Assembly: GCA_030535425.1 (NCBI GenBank) | Contig: JAUNHQ010000004.1 | Location: forward strand, 22,782 to 86,781 | Origin: Pseudomonadota bacterium | GTDB taxonomy: Bacteria; Pseudomonadota; Gammaproteobacteria; Burkholderiales; Burkholderiaceae_C | Direction of reading: 5' to 3' | Length of the DNA stretch: 64,000 nt | Part shown: one piece after another, positions 1 through 8,532 of the stretch | How positions within the stretch are numbered: the first letter of the stretch is position 1 | Layout: every line of letters starts with the position of its first letter | Translations under genes and position numbers: made by a program | Notes under the pieces: generated by a model | The model's input: only the letters and a program-made list of their open reading frames with translations | Databases searched by the model: none | What the model was told of the DNA's origin: nothing

Positions 1-183
1 ATCAATGTCTGGAACGATCAGCGAAAAGGCGTTGAGCTCGCCCAGTGCGCGGTTGGCGGATTCCAGCAGCAGGTTGATATGTGCATCTTCCCAATGCCAA
101 TCATGGTTGACCGGTACGGGCTCGAAACTCTTGTATTGCAGGCGTTGCTGCCAATGGCCGGGTGAGAAGGTTTCAAACTTCAT
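1..183 (-). CDS. Fic family protein, N-terminal part (cut by window edge)
   Basis: The minus strand from the ATG at 181-183 encodes 61 residues that run off the left edge of the window without a stop. They contain the Fic N-terminal helical region, with the segment NRALGELNAF and then VPDID, typical of the part that precedes the catalytic Fic core. Family knowledge: Fic proteins usually transfer AMP from ATP to a hydroxyl of a target protein. The catalytic HPFxxGNGR motif would lie outside the window, so activity cannot be judged. The next gene on the same strand ends 164 bases upstream. Family confidence is moderate because only the N-terminus is present. Confidence 0.6.
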   Translation of the reverse strand, partial: MKFETFSPGHWQQRLQYKSFEPVPVNHDWHWEDAHINLLLESANRALGELNAFSLIVPDID

Positions 184-347
184 GGCAGAGGGTTGTTTGG
201 CGTGAGCGTGAGTTGAGGCAGCTTCCGGGCGTGAGGTCGTGCTGTCGGAATGCATCTTGCCAGTTTGAGGTCAAGCCATTGGGCGATCCCGAGCGGAGGG
301 GGTGAGGTATTTGTCGCACGCCAGTCACCCGGCATGCCACCGCTCGC

Positions 348-1043
348 TTACTCCGGCGCATGGCCCATCTGCTCGCGCCAGCGGCGCAGCAGGCGGGGGC
401 GGGTTTCGGGGTAGCGCTCGCCAGTGTCGGCAAGCTGCTGCACGCGGTCGGCGCGGAAGTGGCGAAAGTCCTGCCGCAGCTCGCACCAGGCGGCGATCAG
501 GCGGGCGTGGTCGAAAAAGGCCATGGCAAAGGGCCAGATGCGGCGCTGGCTGGTTTGGCCGTGTTCGTCGCGGTAGTCCATGCGCAGGATGTGCTGCTGG
601 CGGATGGCTTGGCGCAGGGTGGGCAGCCAGGGGGCGGGCGGGTAGGCGTCGCAGCGCGCGGGCACGAACAGGCCGCTGGTTTCCACTTCAAGGCGCAAGG
701 TGGCGGGCAGCACGCGGGTGATGCGGGTGAGGGCCTGCTGAGCGGCATGGGCCAGCGCGGGGTCGGCCGAGTGGCTGGCCACCCAGCGCGCGCCCAGCAC
801 CAGGGCTTCCAGCTCGTCGGGGCTGAACATGAGCGGCGGCAGGGTGAAGCCGGGGCGCAGCAGGTAGCCGATGCCGGGGTCGCCTTCAATGGGTGCGCCT
901 TGCGCGCGCAGGCTGGCGATGTCGCGGTACAGGGTGCGCAGGCTGATGCCCAGTTGCCCGGCCAGCTCGGCCCCGGTGGCGGGGGTGCGGCGCTGGTGCA
1001 AAAGCTCCAGCAGTTGCAGCAGGCGCGGGGCGCGGGCGGTCAT
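348..1043 (-). CDS. YafY-type transcriptional regulator (HTH_11 + WYL domain)
   Basis: A 231-residue protein. Residues 1-60 form a winged helix-turn-helix of the DeoR/HTH_11 type (GISLRTLYRDIASL). The C-terminal half is a WYL-like ligand-sensing domain, with YRDEHGQ followed by an IWPFA segment where the family has WxL/PYG. Such proteins are usually repressors or activators responding to a small ligand or nucleic acid. Its ATG overlaps the stop of thiL in an ATGA junction, so the two are translationally coupled and probably co-transcribed. A link to thiamine is only suggested by this position. No target operator is visible. Confidence 0.8.
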   Translation of the reverse strand: MTARAPRLLQLLELLHQRRTPATGAELAGQLGISLRTLYRDIASLRAQGAPIEGDPGIGYLLRPGFTLPPLMFSPDELEALVLGARWVASHSADPALAHAAQQALTRITRVLPATLRLEVETSGLFVPARCDAYPPAPWLPTLRQAIRQQHILRMDYRDEHGQTSQRRIWPFAMAFFDHARLIAAWCELRQDFRHFRADRVQQLADTGERYPETRPRLLRRWREQMGHAPE

Positions 1044-2110
1044 GGCGGTGGCGGGGCGCTGTGGCCAAAGTGGTCAAAGGCGCGGGCGGCCAGCGGGGTG
1101 GTGCGGCCGTCGGGCTGGCGCAGGTGCAGGCCGCTGCCGGCGGTGATGGCGCCGATGCGGGTGACGGCGGTGGCGGTTTGCTGGCCGGCGGCCTGCACGG
1201 CGGTGCGGGCTGCGGCGGGGGCGGTGAAGACGAGTTCGTAGTCGTCGCCGCCGCTCAGAGCGCTGTGCAGGCGTTGCGCGGGGGTGGGCAGGTGGAGCAA
1301 TGCGCCAGATGAGTCATATTGGCCATTTGCGCGCAATAGAAAAGGGTTTATAGCTATCAAATCAGAAGCAATTTGGGCATCCAGCCAGGCGCCGGTGCCG
1401 CTGGCGTGGAGGATGTGGCCCAGATCGCCCGCCAGGCCGTCGCTGATGTCGGCGGCGGCGGTGGCGATGCCGCGCAGGGCTAGGCCCAGCGCGACGCGGG
1501 GGCTGGGGCGGTGCAGACGCTGGCTGGCGGTGTGCAGGGCGGCGGGGGGCAGCGCCCATTCGCTGCGCAGGGCGCCCAGGGCCAGGCGGGCATCGCCCAG
1601 GGTGCCGCTGACCCAGATGTCGTCGCCTGCTTGTGCACCGCTGCGGCGCAGGGCCTGGCCGGGGGGGACTTGGCCGAAGACGGTGATGCAGATGTTCAAG
1701 GGGCCGGCGGTGGTGTCGCCGCCCACCAGGGGGCAGCGGTGCTGCCGGGCCAGGGCGAGCAGGCCGTGTGAGAAGGCGCCCAGCCAGGCGTGGTCGCGCG
1801 CGCGCTCGGTCGGCAGGGCCAGGGCCAGGGTGAAGGCCAGGGGTTCGGCGCCGCAGGCGGCCAGGTCGCTCAGGTTGACGGCCAGTGCCTTGTGACCCAG
1901 GTTTTCAGGGGCGGCATCGGCAAAGAAATGCCGGCCTTCCACGAGCATGTCACTGCTGACGGCCAGTTGCTGGCCGGGCGCCGGGTGCAGCAGGGCGCAG
2001 TCGTCGCCTATGCCCAGGGCCACGCGCTCATCCGGCGCAGGCGCATCAGCCGGGTTGAAGAAGCGGGCGATCAGCTCAAACTCGCCCATGGGGCGCGGTG
2101 CAGGGGGCAT
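1040..2110 (-). CDS. thiL: Thiamine-monophosphate kinase
   Basis: ThiL phosphorylates thiamine monophosphate with ATP to give thiamine diphosphate, the last step of cofactor synthesis in the cytoplasm. Visible family motifs are GIGDDCALL (33-41), GGDTT (130-134), DISDGLAGDL (221-230) and SGGDDYEL (286-293). The 356-residue length is slightly long for the family. A start at Met8 (MGEFELIARFF, base 2089) matches most homologues better than Met1. Oddly, residues about 246-265 (around AINPFLLRANGQY) are encoded by a copy of the window's dispersed repeat, which is read in frame and lengthens a loop. It is followed by the WYL regulator with a four-base overlap. Confidence 0.92.
   Translation of the reverse strand: MPPAPRPMGEFELIARFFNPADAPAPDERVALGIGDDCALLHPAPGQQLAVSSDMLVEGRHFFADAAPENLGHKALAVNLSDLAACGAEPLAFTLALALPTERARDHAWLGAFSHGLLALARQHRCPLVGGDTTAGPLNICITVFGQVPPGQALRRSGAQAGDDIWVSGTLGDARLALGALRSEWALPPAALHTASQRLHRPSPRVALGLALRGIATAAADISDGLAGDLGHILHASGTGAWLDAQIASDLIAINPFLLRANGQYDSSGALLHLPTPAQRLHSALSGGDDYELVFTAPAAARTAVQAAGQQTATAVTRIGAITAGSGLHLRQPDGRTTPLAARAFDHFGHSAPPPP
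1317..1373 (+). repeat. Dispersed ~58-bp repeat, copy inside thiL
   Basis: Begins with GGCCATTTGCGCGC at 1321-1334, then a GGGTTTATAGCTAT segment and a closing AGCAATTT. This is the same order of modules as in the intergenic copies, but here it is read in frame within thiL on the opposite strand. Confidence 0.7.
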
Positions 2111-2119
2111 GGCGTGTGC

Positions 2120-2176
2120 TTGCTATTTTTTTGAAAGCAATAAACGCTTACATATCAAACGCAAATGGCCTTTTTG
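2120..2176 (-). repeat. Dispersed ~58-bp repeat
   Basis: Reverse-oriented copy between the Gcr-like gene and thiL. On the minus strand it reads GGCCATTTGCG, TTGATATGTAAG, then a TTGCTTTC...AATAGCAA hairpin. The central TTGATATGTAAG is shared almost exactly with the copy at 25583, which shows a common origin. Confidence 0.75.
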
Positions 2177-2221
2177 AAGGTCTTTTCACAGGGCTTTCGC
2201 TGACCATGCGCTGAGCCAGTC

Positions 2222-4246
2222 TCAGGCTGCCGGGGGGCTGCCGGGGGGCAGCACGAAGGACAGCGGCTGGCGCAGCACGCGCCGGGCCAGGGCGGCATAG
2301 AGGCGGCGGCGGTCAAGCTGGCCGATGTTTTGCGCGGCCAGCGCCAGTCTGAAGGCCAGGGTGAAGCTGATGGCCACGTTCATGAGGCCGGTGATGGCGA
2401 TGCCCCCGGCCGCCCACCACAGGGCGGGGTTGTGCCACACATCGGCGCCAAGCTGGTGCATGGCTGCGGCGATTTGTCCGGCCACCAGGGTGACGTGGCG
2501 CACTTCAAACGGAATGCCGAAAAAGCCCAGGATGGGCGGCACCAGCCCCAGCATCAGCCCCAGCGAGATGTTGGCCGCGTAGCCGGAGATGTGGGTGCGC
2601 AGGTAATCGGCCCAGCGCCGCGCGCGCGCCGCGCCCAGCCAGCCCATGACGCGCGGGTGGTAGGTGATGACCGAGTCAAGCCGGTAGAACACAAAGGCGT
2701 TTTCCACCCAGCCGGCGATCAGGCTGGAGAGAAACAGCAGCCCGCCCGTGGCCGCGGCAAACAGCGCCGTGGGGCCCAGCAGGTCATGCTGGATGAGGGT
2801 GTAGTGGGCATACAGATCGTCCATGGCCGTGTGGCCAAACAGCGCGTGCAGCGCCACGGAGATGAGCACCACTGCGGGCATGACCACGCCGACGTTGCCC
2901 AGGATGGCGGCGAACTGCGAGCGCAGCAGGTTGGCCACCTCGTCCACAAAGCCGTCCACGGCGCCGGGCTCGTCCATGTGGCGCAGGCGCGCGGCCATGG
3001 CCGGGGCTGTCATGGCCGGCTGCTTGGTGGCCACCGTCCAGTGCATCAGCATGATGATGACAAAGGAGATGGCGTAGTTGATGCCTGCGGCCATGCCGCC
3101 CCAGAAGGCCGACAGCCCCAGCCAGCCGATGCCCAGCTTGATCCACGTGGTCGCCGCCAGCAGCGCGCCGCCGCCAGCGGCCGCGCGCAGCATGTGGGTG
3201 TATTCGCCGGCGTTGCGGGTGATGTAGTGCTCGCCCGTTTCGGCATTGCGCTCGGTCACTTTGGCGGCCAGCAGCTCGGTGCTGCTGTTCAGCAGCGCGC
3301 GCACGCTGCGGCTGTCGCGGTCCACGCGCACCAGGTGCGACAGCAGCTGCACTGCCGCCTGCACGGGCGAGTCGGTTTCCAGGCACAGCAGCAGCGCCTT
3401 GACGCGCATGATGCGCTGGCGCATCTGGCGCAGCTGGAATTCCAGGTTCACCGAGATGCCGTGCTCTTGCAGGTGCGCATACACGGTAGAGGCCACGGCG
3501 CGGCAGGCATCGAGCTGCTCGCGCAGCTGTTCGATGGCCACCACCGCCGGGGCGCTTTGCCGCCCGTTGGCCAGCACGGCCTGGCGCATGGCCTCGAACA
3601 CCATGGGCAGGTCGCGAAAGGCGCGCTGCTGCTTGGCCTGCTCGGACAGGCGCGTGCGCACTTCGGGCGACTGGCCCGAGGCGCTGATCTGGCTGATGGC
3701 AAACGCCACGGCATCCAGCAAGGTGCCCAGCGTGTGGTCGGGCACACCGGGCAGGCCCGATGGCATGGGGATGCCCGCGTCCGGCCCGGGCGCCGCACGA
3801 AACAGCAGCGCCCCCAGCCGCCCAAGCGTGCGCGCGTCCAGCGCGCGCAGCCACTGGGCATCGAACTCGGAAGGAAACAGCAGCGTGAACAGCTCGCCCA
3901 GATGGGTGGTTTCCGGCGTGGGCGGCATCAGCTTGCGGCGCAGGCGGTCGGTGGCCTCGCTCATGAAGCTGCCGCGCGGGGCAAAGCCCAGGTCGGCCAG
4001 CAGCGACGTGGCATCCATCGTGGCCAGGAACTCGCTCCACCACGCGTGCCACAGGGCCAGCCACTGCGGGCGCACCTCTGCCGCGTCCAGCAGCATGCGC
4101 ACGCGCGCCACAGCCATGTCGGGGTTGCCCGAGTCGCCGCGCACCCAGTTCAGCAGCTGGATCAGCCACAGGTTGCGCTCAGCCAGCGGCGCATCGGGAT
4201 CGATGGCGCGCAGCAGCTCCACCAGATCCAGTTGGGAAGAGGCCAT
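2222..4246 (-). CDS. Gcr-family membrane protein ('site-specific recombinase', PF10136-like)
   Basis: A 674-residue protein of the family named after the gonococcal Gcr protein and usually annotated 'site-specific recombinase'. The first ~340 residues are soluble and helix-rich. From about residue 350 on there are several clear hydrophobic spans, for example the stretches around WLGLSAFWGG, VVMPAVVLISVAL, LLFLSSLIAGW and LMLGLVPPILGFFG. I see no tyrosine- or serine-recombinase catalytic signature, and the topology is that of an inner-membrane protein, so the inherited name is doubtful. It starts 11 bases after the apaG stop on the same strand and is probably co-transcribed with it. Function unknown; family assignment fairly secure. 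Confidence 0.75.
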   Translation of the reverse strand: MASSQLDLVELLRAIDPDAPLAERNLWLIQLLNWVRGDSGNPDMAVARVRMLLDAAEVRPQWLALWHAWWSEFLATMDATSLLADLGFAPRGSFMSEATDRLRRKLMPPTPETTHLGELFTLLFPSEFDAQWLRALDARTLGRLGALLFRAAPGPDAGIPMPSGLPGVPDHTLGTLLDAVAFAISQISASGQSPEVRTRLSEQAKQQRAFRDLPMVFEAMRQAVLANGRQSAPAVVAIEQLREQLDACRAVASTVYAHLQEHGISVNLEFQLRQMRQRIMRVKALLLCLETDSPVQAAVQLLSHLVRVDRDSRSVRALLNSSTELLAAKVTERNAETGEHYITRNAGEYTHMLRAAAGGGALLAATTWIKLGIGWLGLSAFWGGMAAGINYAISFVIIMLMHWTVATKQPAMTAPAMAARLRHMDEPGAVDGFVDEVANLLRSQFAAILGNVGVVMPAVVLISVALHALFGHTAMDDLYAHYTLIQHDLLGPTALFAAATGGLLFLSSLIAGWVENAFVFYRLDSVITYHPRVMGWLGAARARRWADYLRTHISGYAANISLGLMLGLVPPILGFFGIPFEVRHVTLVAGQIAAAMHQLGADVWHNPALWWAAGGIAITGLMNVAISFTLAFRLALAAQNIGQLDRRRLYAALARRVLRQPLSFVLPPGSPPAA

Positions 4247-4257
4247 GCCCTGCCCCC

Positions 4258-4656
4258 TCAGTGCAGCACGCGCGCGCTGCCGCCGCCTGTGCCGGCGGCG
4301 TCCAGCATGAACAAGGGAATCTCCGCCTCAAACCGCTCGCCGTCCTCGGCCACGCAGAAATAGCTGCCGTGCATGGTGCCGCTGGCTGTACGCAGGCGGC
4401 AGCCGCTGGTGTAGCGAAACACCTCGCCCGGGCGCAGCAGCGGCTGCTGGCCCACCACACCCAGACCCTTGACCTGCTCCACGTGGCCATGCGCGTCGGC
4501 GATGAACCAGTGCCGCGCAATGAGCTGCGCAGGCACATCGCCCGTGTTGTGCACCGTGACGGTGTAGGCAAAGCCGTACAGGCCGTTTTCCGGCTCGGAC
4601 TGATCGGGCAGGTAATGCGGTTCGACCTGAACGCTGAACTGGTACTTCGCTGACAT
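4258..4656 (-). CDS. apaG: ApaG protein (Co2+/Mg2+ efflux-associated)
   Basis: A 132-residue protein of the ApaG/DUF525 fold, a single fibronectin-III-like beta sandwich. Typical segments are YAYTVTVHN-like [32 protein letters not shown] and the [10 protein letters not shown] strand, all in the expected order. The start at 4656 (MSAKYQFSV) is chosen because the reading frame upstream is only antisense to rpe. In enterobacteria ApaG is linked to cobalt and magnesium phenotypes, but its biochemical role is unsettled. It diverges from rpe across 81 bases and leads into the Gcr-like gene. Confidence 0.93.
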   Translation of the reverse strand: MSAKYQFSVQVEPHYLPDQSEPENGLYGFAYTVTVHNTGDVPAQLIARHWFIADAHGHVEQVKGLGVVGQQPLLRPGEVFRYTSGCRLRTASGTMHGSYFCVAEDGERFEAEIPLFMLDAAGTGGGSARVLH

Positions 4657-4737
4657 GGCGGCAATGGTAACGGCGCGGCCCCGGCCACGCCCCGCAGCGC
4701 CCCACGGGCCAGGCGCGCTGCGCCACAATGCGCGGCC

Positions 4738-5439
4738 ATGAGCACACCCACCTACCGCATCGCCCCCTCCATCCTCTCGGCCGATTTCGCGCGGCTGGGC
4801 GAGGAGGTCAAAAACGTCCTCGCCGCAGGCGCCGACTGGATCCACTTTGACGTGATGGACAACCACTACGTGCCCAACCTCACCTTCGGCCCCATGGTCT
4901 GCCAGGCCATCAAGCCGCACGCCGTGCGCGCCGATGGCACGCCCGTGCCCATGGATGTGCACATGATGGTGCAGCCGGTCGATGCGCTGGCGCAGGCGTT
5001 TGCGCAGGCGGGGGCGGACTACATCAGCTTTCACCCCGACGCCACGCCGCACGTCCACCGCAGCGTGCAGGCCATCCGCGCTGCCGGGGCGCGGCCCGGC
5101 CTGGTGTTCAACCCCGCCGCGCCACTGGACGTGCTGGACTGGCTGATCGAGGACATCGACCTGATTCTCATCATGAGCGTCAACCCCGGCTTCGGCGGCC
5201 AGTCCTTCATCGACAGCGCCTTGCGCAAGGTAGAGGCCGCGCGCCGCCGCATCGACGCCTGCGGCAAGGACATCCGGCTAGAGGTGGATGGCGGCATCAA
5301 GGCCGCCAACATCCGCCAGGTGGCCGATGCGGGCGCCGACACTTTCGTGGCCGGCAGCGCCATCTTCGGCCAGCCCGACTATGCACACGTGATCGCCCAG
5401 ATGCGGCAGGCGCTGGGCCAGGCCCGCCTTGATCCATAG
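4738..5439 (+). CDS. rpe: Ribulose-phosphate 3-epimerase
   Basis: Interconverts D-ribulose 5-phosphate and D-xylulose 5-phosphate in the pentose phosphate and, where present, Calvin pathways. This 233-residue TIM barrel shows [15 protein letters not shown] at the N-terminus, the metal-binding [11 protein letters not shown] and DVHMMV strands, [10 protein letters not shown] and the phosphate-binding VDGGI near the C-terminus. All expected metal and catalytic positions (His and Asp of these motifs) are present. It is the only plus-strand gene between 1 and 7.4 kb. The dispersed repeat begins three bases after its stop. Confidence 0.97.
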   Translation: MSTPTYRIAPSILSADFARLGEEVKNVLAAGADWIHFDVMDNHYVPNLTFGPMVCQAIKPHAVRADGTPVPMDVHMMVQPVDALAQAFAQAGADYISFHPDATPHVHRSVQAIRAAGARPGLVFNPAAPLDVLDWLIEDIDLILIMSVNPGFGGQSFIDSALRKVEAARRRIDACGKDIRLEVDGGIKAANIRQVADAGADTFVAGSAIFGQPDYAHVIAQMRQALGQARLDP

Positions 5440-5441
5440 TC

Positions 5442-5499
5442 AAAATGACCGTTTGCGCGCGTCACCAAATGGTTTTAAGCTACATAGAAAGTAGCAATC
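5442..5499 (+). repeat. Dispersed ~58-bp repeat
   Basis: Copy lying directly after the rpe stop and before the convergent dolP-like stop. It starts AAATGACCGTTTGCGCGC, continues with ATGGTTTTAAGCTA and ends GTAGCAAT. The distal part can form a short hairpin (GCTAC/GTAGC). Confidence 0.75.
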
Positions 5500-5508
5500 A
5501 ACCCATCT

Positions 5509-6336
5509 TCAGCGCACAGGGGGCAGCGTCTGCACCTCGATGGTTTGCGGCGGCTGCACGATGACGGGCTGCGTGACCGGGCTGCTGACCACGCCTTCGG
5601 CGGCGCTGGCTGCCGCCGGGCCGGAAATGACAGGCGTGCCGGCTGCCGCACCCACAGGCGTGCCCACGGGGCTACCCAGACCGGTGGATGCGGGCATCTG
5701 GGCCGGGCTGCCCAGGCCGGTGGTCACGGCGCCGCTGCCGTATTCGTCGGCGATCAGGTCGATGATGCGCACCACGCGCTGCACGCCATCGGTCTGGCGG
5801 GTCACCTCGGTGGCCAGGGCCGCCTCGCTGGCCGTGAGGCGGCCCATGAGGTACGTGGTGCCGCGCTCAGTCGTGACCTTGATGCTGCCGGCAGGCACGC
5901 CGTTCTGGCCCATCAGCCGGGTGCGCACGCGGCTGGTGACCAGGGCGTCGTTCGAACGCTGCCAGGTGGTGCTGTCGGGCATCACGGCCAGCTCGTTGTA
6001 CACGCCCTGCACGTCGGGCACGGCGCGCACCTGCGCTTCCACCTGCTGGCGGTCCTGCTCGGTAGGCACCTCACCGGCAATCAGCACCTTGCGGTAGTAG
6101 CTGGTGATGTTGACGTGGCCGCGCCCGCCAAGCAGACGCACCACACTCTCGTGCGCGGCCGCTTCGATGGCGCTGTCGGCCTGCTGCGTCTGACCGCTGC
6201 GGCGGTCGGCATGTACCAGCAGCGCACCGGCGCCTACGGCACCGCCGACCACGGCAGCGGGCACGCAGCCGCCCAGCCCGGCAGCGGCCAGGGCCAGGCA
6301 CAGCGCAGACACGGAAAGGGTGAAAGCCTTGTTCAT
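5509..6336 (-). CDS. dolP: BON-domain outer-membrane lipoprotein (DolP/YraP-like)
   Basis: A 275-residue lipoprotein. The signal peptide ends in a lipobox LGGC (Cys24), followed by two BON domains (about 50-115 and 125-195) and a proline/glycine/alanine-rich C-terminal tail that E. coli DolP lacks. DolP localises to the outer membrane, binds anionic phospholipid and supports envelope integrity and the BAM complex. The start at 6336 is set by an ATGA overlap with the diaA stop; the longer reading frame would begin inside diaA. The order yraN-diaA-dolP is the classic enterobacterial one. The long low-complexity tail (repeated GLGSP and PVGTP-like segments) is the unusual part. Confidence 0.85.
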   Translation of the reverse strand: MNKAFTLSVSALCLALAAAGLGGCVPAAVVGGAVGAGALLVHADRRSGQTQQADSAIEAAAHESVVRLLGGRGHVNITSYYRKVLIAGEVPTEQDRQQVEAQVRAVPDVQGVYNELAVMPDSTTWQRSNDALVTSRVRTRLMGQNGVPAGSIKVTTERGTTYLMGRLTASEAALATEVTRQTDGVQRVVRIIDLIADEYGSGAVTTGLGSPAQMPASTGLGSPVGTPVGAAAGTPVISGPAAASAAEGVVSSPVTQPVIVQPPQTIEVQTLPPVR

Positions 6337-6932
6337 GCGGAAGGGTCCTCTTCGCCAAGCAGTTGCAGATCGAGGCTGTCGCACAGGCAGTGCAGCACCA
6401 GCTGGTGCGCCTCGTGGATATGGGGGGCGCCCTCCTGCGGCACGCCCACGTGCACGTCGGTATCGCGCAGCATGCGGCCCAGCTCGCCGCCGCCTCGGCC
6501 TGTGAGGGCGATGACGCTCATCTCGCGCTCATGCGCGGCCTGCACGGCGCGCACGAGGTTGGTGGCGTTGCCGTTGGAGCTGAGCACCAGCAGCGCATCG
6601 CCCGCCCCACCCAGCGCGCGCACCTGCGCGGCAAAGGCGTCGGCGTATTCGCCGCGCCGCGCCACCGCCGTCAGCGTGGCCGCATCGGCCCCCAGGGCCA
6701 GTGCGGGCAGTCCTGGGCGCGGGCGCTCCAGCCCGCCAACCATGAGCGCGGCCATGTACTGCGCCAGCGCCCCCGAGGCGCCGTTGCCGCACACCAGCAC
6801 CTTGCCGCCGCCGGTGATGCAGGCCAGCAGCGCCTGCACCGCATCGGCCACGGGCCGGGCCAGAGATTGCGCCCATTGGTATTTGAGGTCGGCGCTGTCG
6901 ATGAAGCGCTGGTGAATGCGTTGCTCAAGCAT
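6333..6932 (-). CDS. diaA: SIS-domain protein, DiaA/GmhA family
   Basis: A 199-residue SIS-fold protein close to DiaA, the E. coli factor that binds DnaA and promotes timely initiation, and to its paralogue phosphoheptose isomerase GmhA. Segments such as LPALALGADAATLTA, QVRALGGAGDALL, VIALTGRGGGEL and the C-terminal HCLCDSLD match DiaA in order. The normally GGS-type sugar-binding loop reads GNGASGALAQY here. Its place between yraN and the dolP-like gene supports DiaA over GmhA, although the product is often annotated phosphoheptose isomerase. It lies about 10 kb from oriC/dnaA. Confidence 0.82.
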   Translation of the reverse strand: MLEQRIHQRFIDSADLKYQWAQSLARPVADAVQALLACITGGGKVLVCGNGASGALAQYMAALMVGGLERPRPGLPALALGADAATLTAVARRGEYADAFAAQVRALGGAGDALLVLSSNGNATNLVRAVQAAHEREMSVIALTGRGGGELGRMLRDTDVHVGVPQEGAPHIHEAHQLVLHCLCDSLDLQLLGEEDPSA

Positions 6933-7024
6933 GGCGCGCCATCATAACCGCGCACCACCCGCGGAAGTGCAAATTTAGGAGCATGCAGGCGTTTCGTACC
7001 GCGCGGCGCGCGCGTCTGACAGGC

Positions 7025-7456
7025 TCAGCCAGCCTCGAACGCACCCGGCAGCCAGGCCACGCGCTCGCCTTCGATGGCCACCACGTCAAAACGGCACGGC
7101 GGCGGGCTGGGCAAGTGCAGCAGATAGTGGCGGGCGGCCAGCACGATGCGCCGCTGCTTGGCCGCGCCCACACTGGCAGCGGCACCGCCGTGGCGGGCGT
7201 CGCGGCGCGCGCGCACTTCCACGAACACCAGCGTGCCATCTGGCGCGCGCATGATCAGGTCAATCTCACCGCCGCCTCGGCCCGGCGTCCGATAATTGCG
7301 CGCCACCAGCGTCAGCCCCGCCGTCAGCAGGTGGGCCAGCGCGCGGTCTTCAGCGGCGGCGCCTTGCGCGCGCGTGCTGGGCCGCACAGCCGCCAGGCCC
7401 GGCCACTTGCCTTTCAACAGCGCCATGCGCCCGCCGCTGGCGCCTGGCCAGCCCAT
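7025..7456 (-). CDS. yraN: UPF0102 protein YraN (predicted endonuclease-like fold)
   Basis: A 143-residue member of the YraN family with a restriction-endonuclease-like fold. The hallmark motifs are present: [29 protein letters not shown] and [11 protein letters not shown] (the E-D-ExR arrangement of the PD-(D/E)XK fold), then [13 protein letters not shown]. Met11 (base 7426) is an equally plausible start because homologues generally begin shortly before the GAAAED motif. The gene diverges from rsmI, whose start is only three bases from the longer yraN start, so promoters of one must lie inside the other. The biological role is not established. Confidence 0.9.
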   Translation of the reverse strand: MGWPGASGGRMALLKGKWPGLAAVRPSTRAQGAAAEDRALAHLLTAGLTLVARNYRTPGRGGGEIDLIMRAPDGTLVFVEVRARRDARHGGAAASVGAAKQRRIVLAARHYLLHLPSPPPCRFDVVAIEGERVAWLPGAFEAG

Positions 7457-7459
7457 GCC

Positions 7460-8413
7460 ATGTCACACACTTTTGCCTCCGCAGGACAGACCTCTTTTCT
7501 CCCCGCCCTTGAGGCCGCGCGTGCAGCCGCAGGGGCGCAGCATTATCCGGCCGGGGCGCTGTACATGGTGGCCACGCCCATTGGCAACCTGGCCGACATC
7601 ACGCTGCGCGCGCTGCACGTGCTGGCGCTGGCCGATGTAATTGCCTGCGAGGACACGCGCCACACGCAGCCGCTGCTGCGCGCCTACGGCATCGAGGGCA
7701 AGCCGCTGGTGGCCTTGCACGAGCACAACGAGGCGTCTGCCGCCGCCGCGCTGATCGAACGGCTGCACGGCGGCGCGCGCGTGGCCTGTGTCAGCGATGC
7801 AGGCACACCCGCCATCAGCGACCCTGGCGCGCGGCTGGCCGCCGCCTGCGCGCGCGAAGGGCTGCGCGTGCTGCCGCTGCCCGGCGCCAGCAGCGTGAGC
7901 ACACTGCTGAGCGCCGCCGGACTGGGCGGTGATGGGCAATTCGTCTTCACCGGCTTCTTGCCCGCCAAGCCAGGCGAGCGCACGGCCGCCGTGCAGGCGC
8001 TGGCCAGCGAGGCGCGCGCCGTGGTGCTGCTGGAGTCGCCCCACCGCATCCAGGCGCTGGCGGGCGCGCTGGCCGCGCTGGGTGAGCGTGCCGTGACCGT
8101 GGGACGCGAACTGACCAAGCAGTTCGAGCAAATCGCCACCCTGCCCTGTGCCAGCCTGCCCGGCTGGCTGGCCGCCGATGCGCAGCGCCAGCGCGGCGAA
8201 TTCGCCCTGGTGCTGCACCCCGTGGATGCGCGCGGCGCCAGCGATGCCCAGGCCCAGCGCGTGCTGCACCTGCTGCTGCCCGAGCTGCCGCTGAAAACCG
8301 CCGTGAAGCTGGCCGCGCACATCACCGGCGCGCCGCGCAACACGCTGTACGCGCAGGCATTGCACTGGCAGGCGCAGCAGCCAGGCGGCAGCGCCACGGC
8401 CCGCCCAGACTGA
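7460..8413 (+). CDS. rsmI: 16S rRNA (cytidine(1402)-2'-O)-methyltransferase
   Basis: RsmI uses S-adenosylmethionine to 2'-O-methylate C1402 of 16S rRNA in the decoding centre. The tetrapyrrole-methylase fold is clear: [15 protein letters not shown] (about 34-48), [26 protein letters not shown] and [12 protein letters not shown] occur in the expected order, followed by the small C-terminal helical domain. The start at 7460 (MSHTFAS) gives 317 residues; Met36 at MVATPIGN is the shorter alternative used by some homologues. The gene is divergent to yraN. A dispersed repeat lies after the stop. Confidence 0.96.
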   Translation: MSHTFASAGQTSFLPALEAARAAAGAQHYPAGALYMVATPIGNLADITLRALHVLALADVIACEDTRHTQPLLRAYGIEGKPLVALHEHNEASAAAALIERLHGGARVACVSDAGTPAISDPGARLAAACAREGLRVLPLPGASSVSTLLSAAGLGGDGQFVFTGFLPAKPGERTAAVQALASEARAVVLLESPHRIQALAGALAALGERAVTVGRELTKQFEQIATLPCASLPGWLAADAQRQRGEFALVLHPVDARGASDAQAQRVLHLLLPELPLKTAVKLAAHITGAPRNTLYAQALHWQAQQPGGSATARPD

Positions 8414-8452
8414 GCCAGCGCAGGCCCGCCCTGCACGCATATCTCATAAACG

Positions 8453-8510
8453 AAAATGGGCGTTTGCGCTTTATTGGCGCAGGTTTTGTGCTATTTTTGA
8501 TATAGCAATT
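8453..8510 (+). repeat. Dispersed ~58-bp repeat
   Basis: Copy between the convergent rsmI and MscS-family stops: AAAATGGGCGTTTGCGC, then GGTTTTGTGCTAT, and a final ATATAGCAATT. The distal half forms a GCTAT/ATAGC hairpin. It may double as a bidirectional terminator; this is inference. Confidence 0.72.
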
Positions 8511-8532
8511 GCCCACGCCACCTGGGGCGCTT

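Noticed and set aside
2330-4363. A 677-codon open frame on the plus strand opposite the Gcr-like gene
   Set aside because: Composition is His/Gln/Gly/Arg-rich without any motif, as expected for the antisense of a high-GC gene; the minus-strand protein is clearly real.
6333-6932. GmhA (phosphoheptose isomerase) identity
   Set aside because: Sequence blocks and the yraN-dolP neighbourhood fit DiaA better; left as DiaA/GmhA family in the call.
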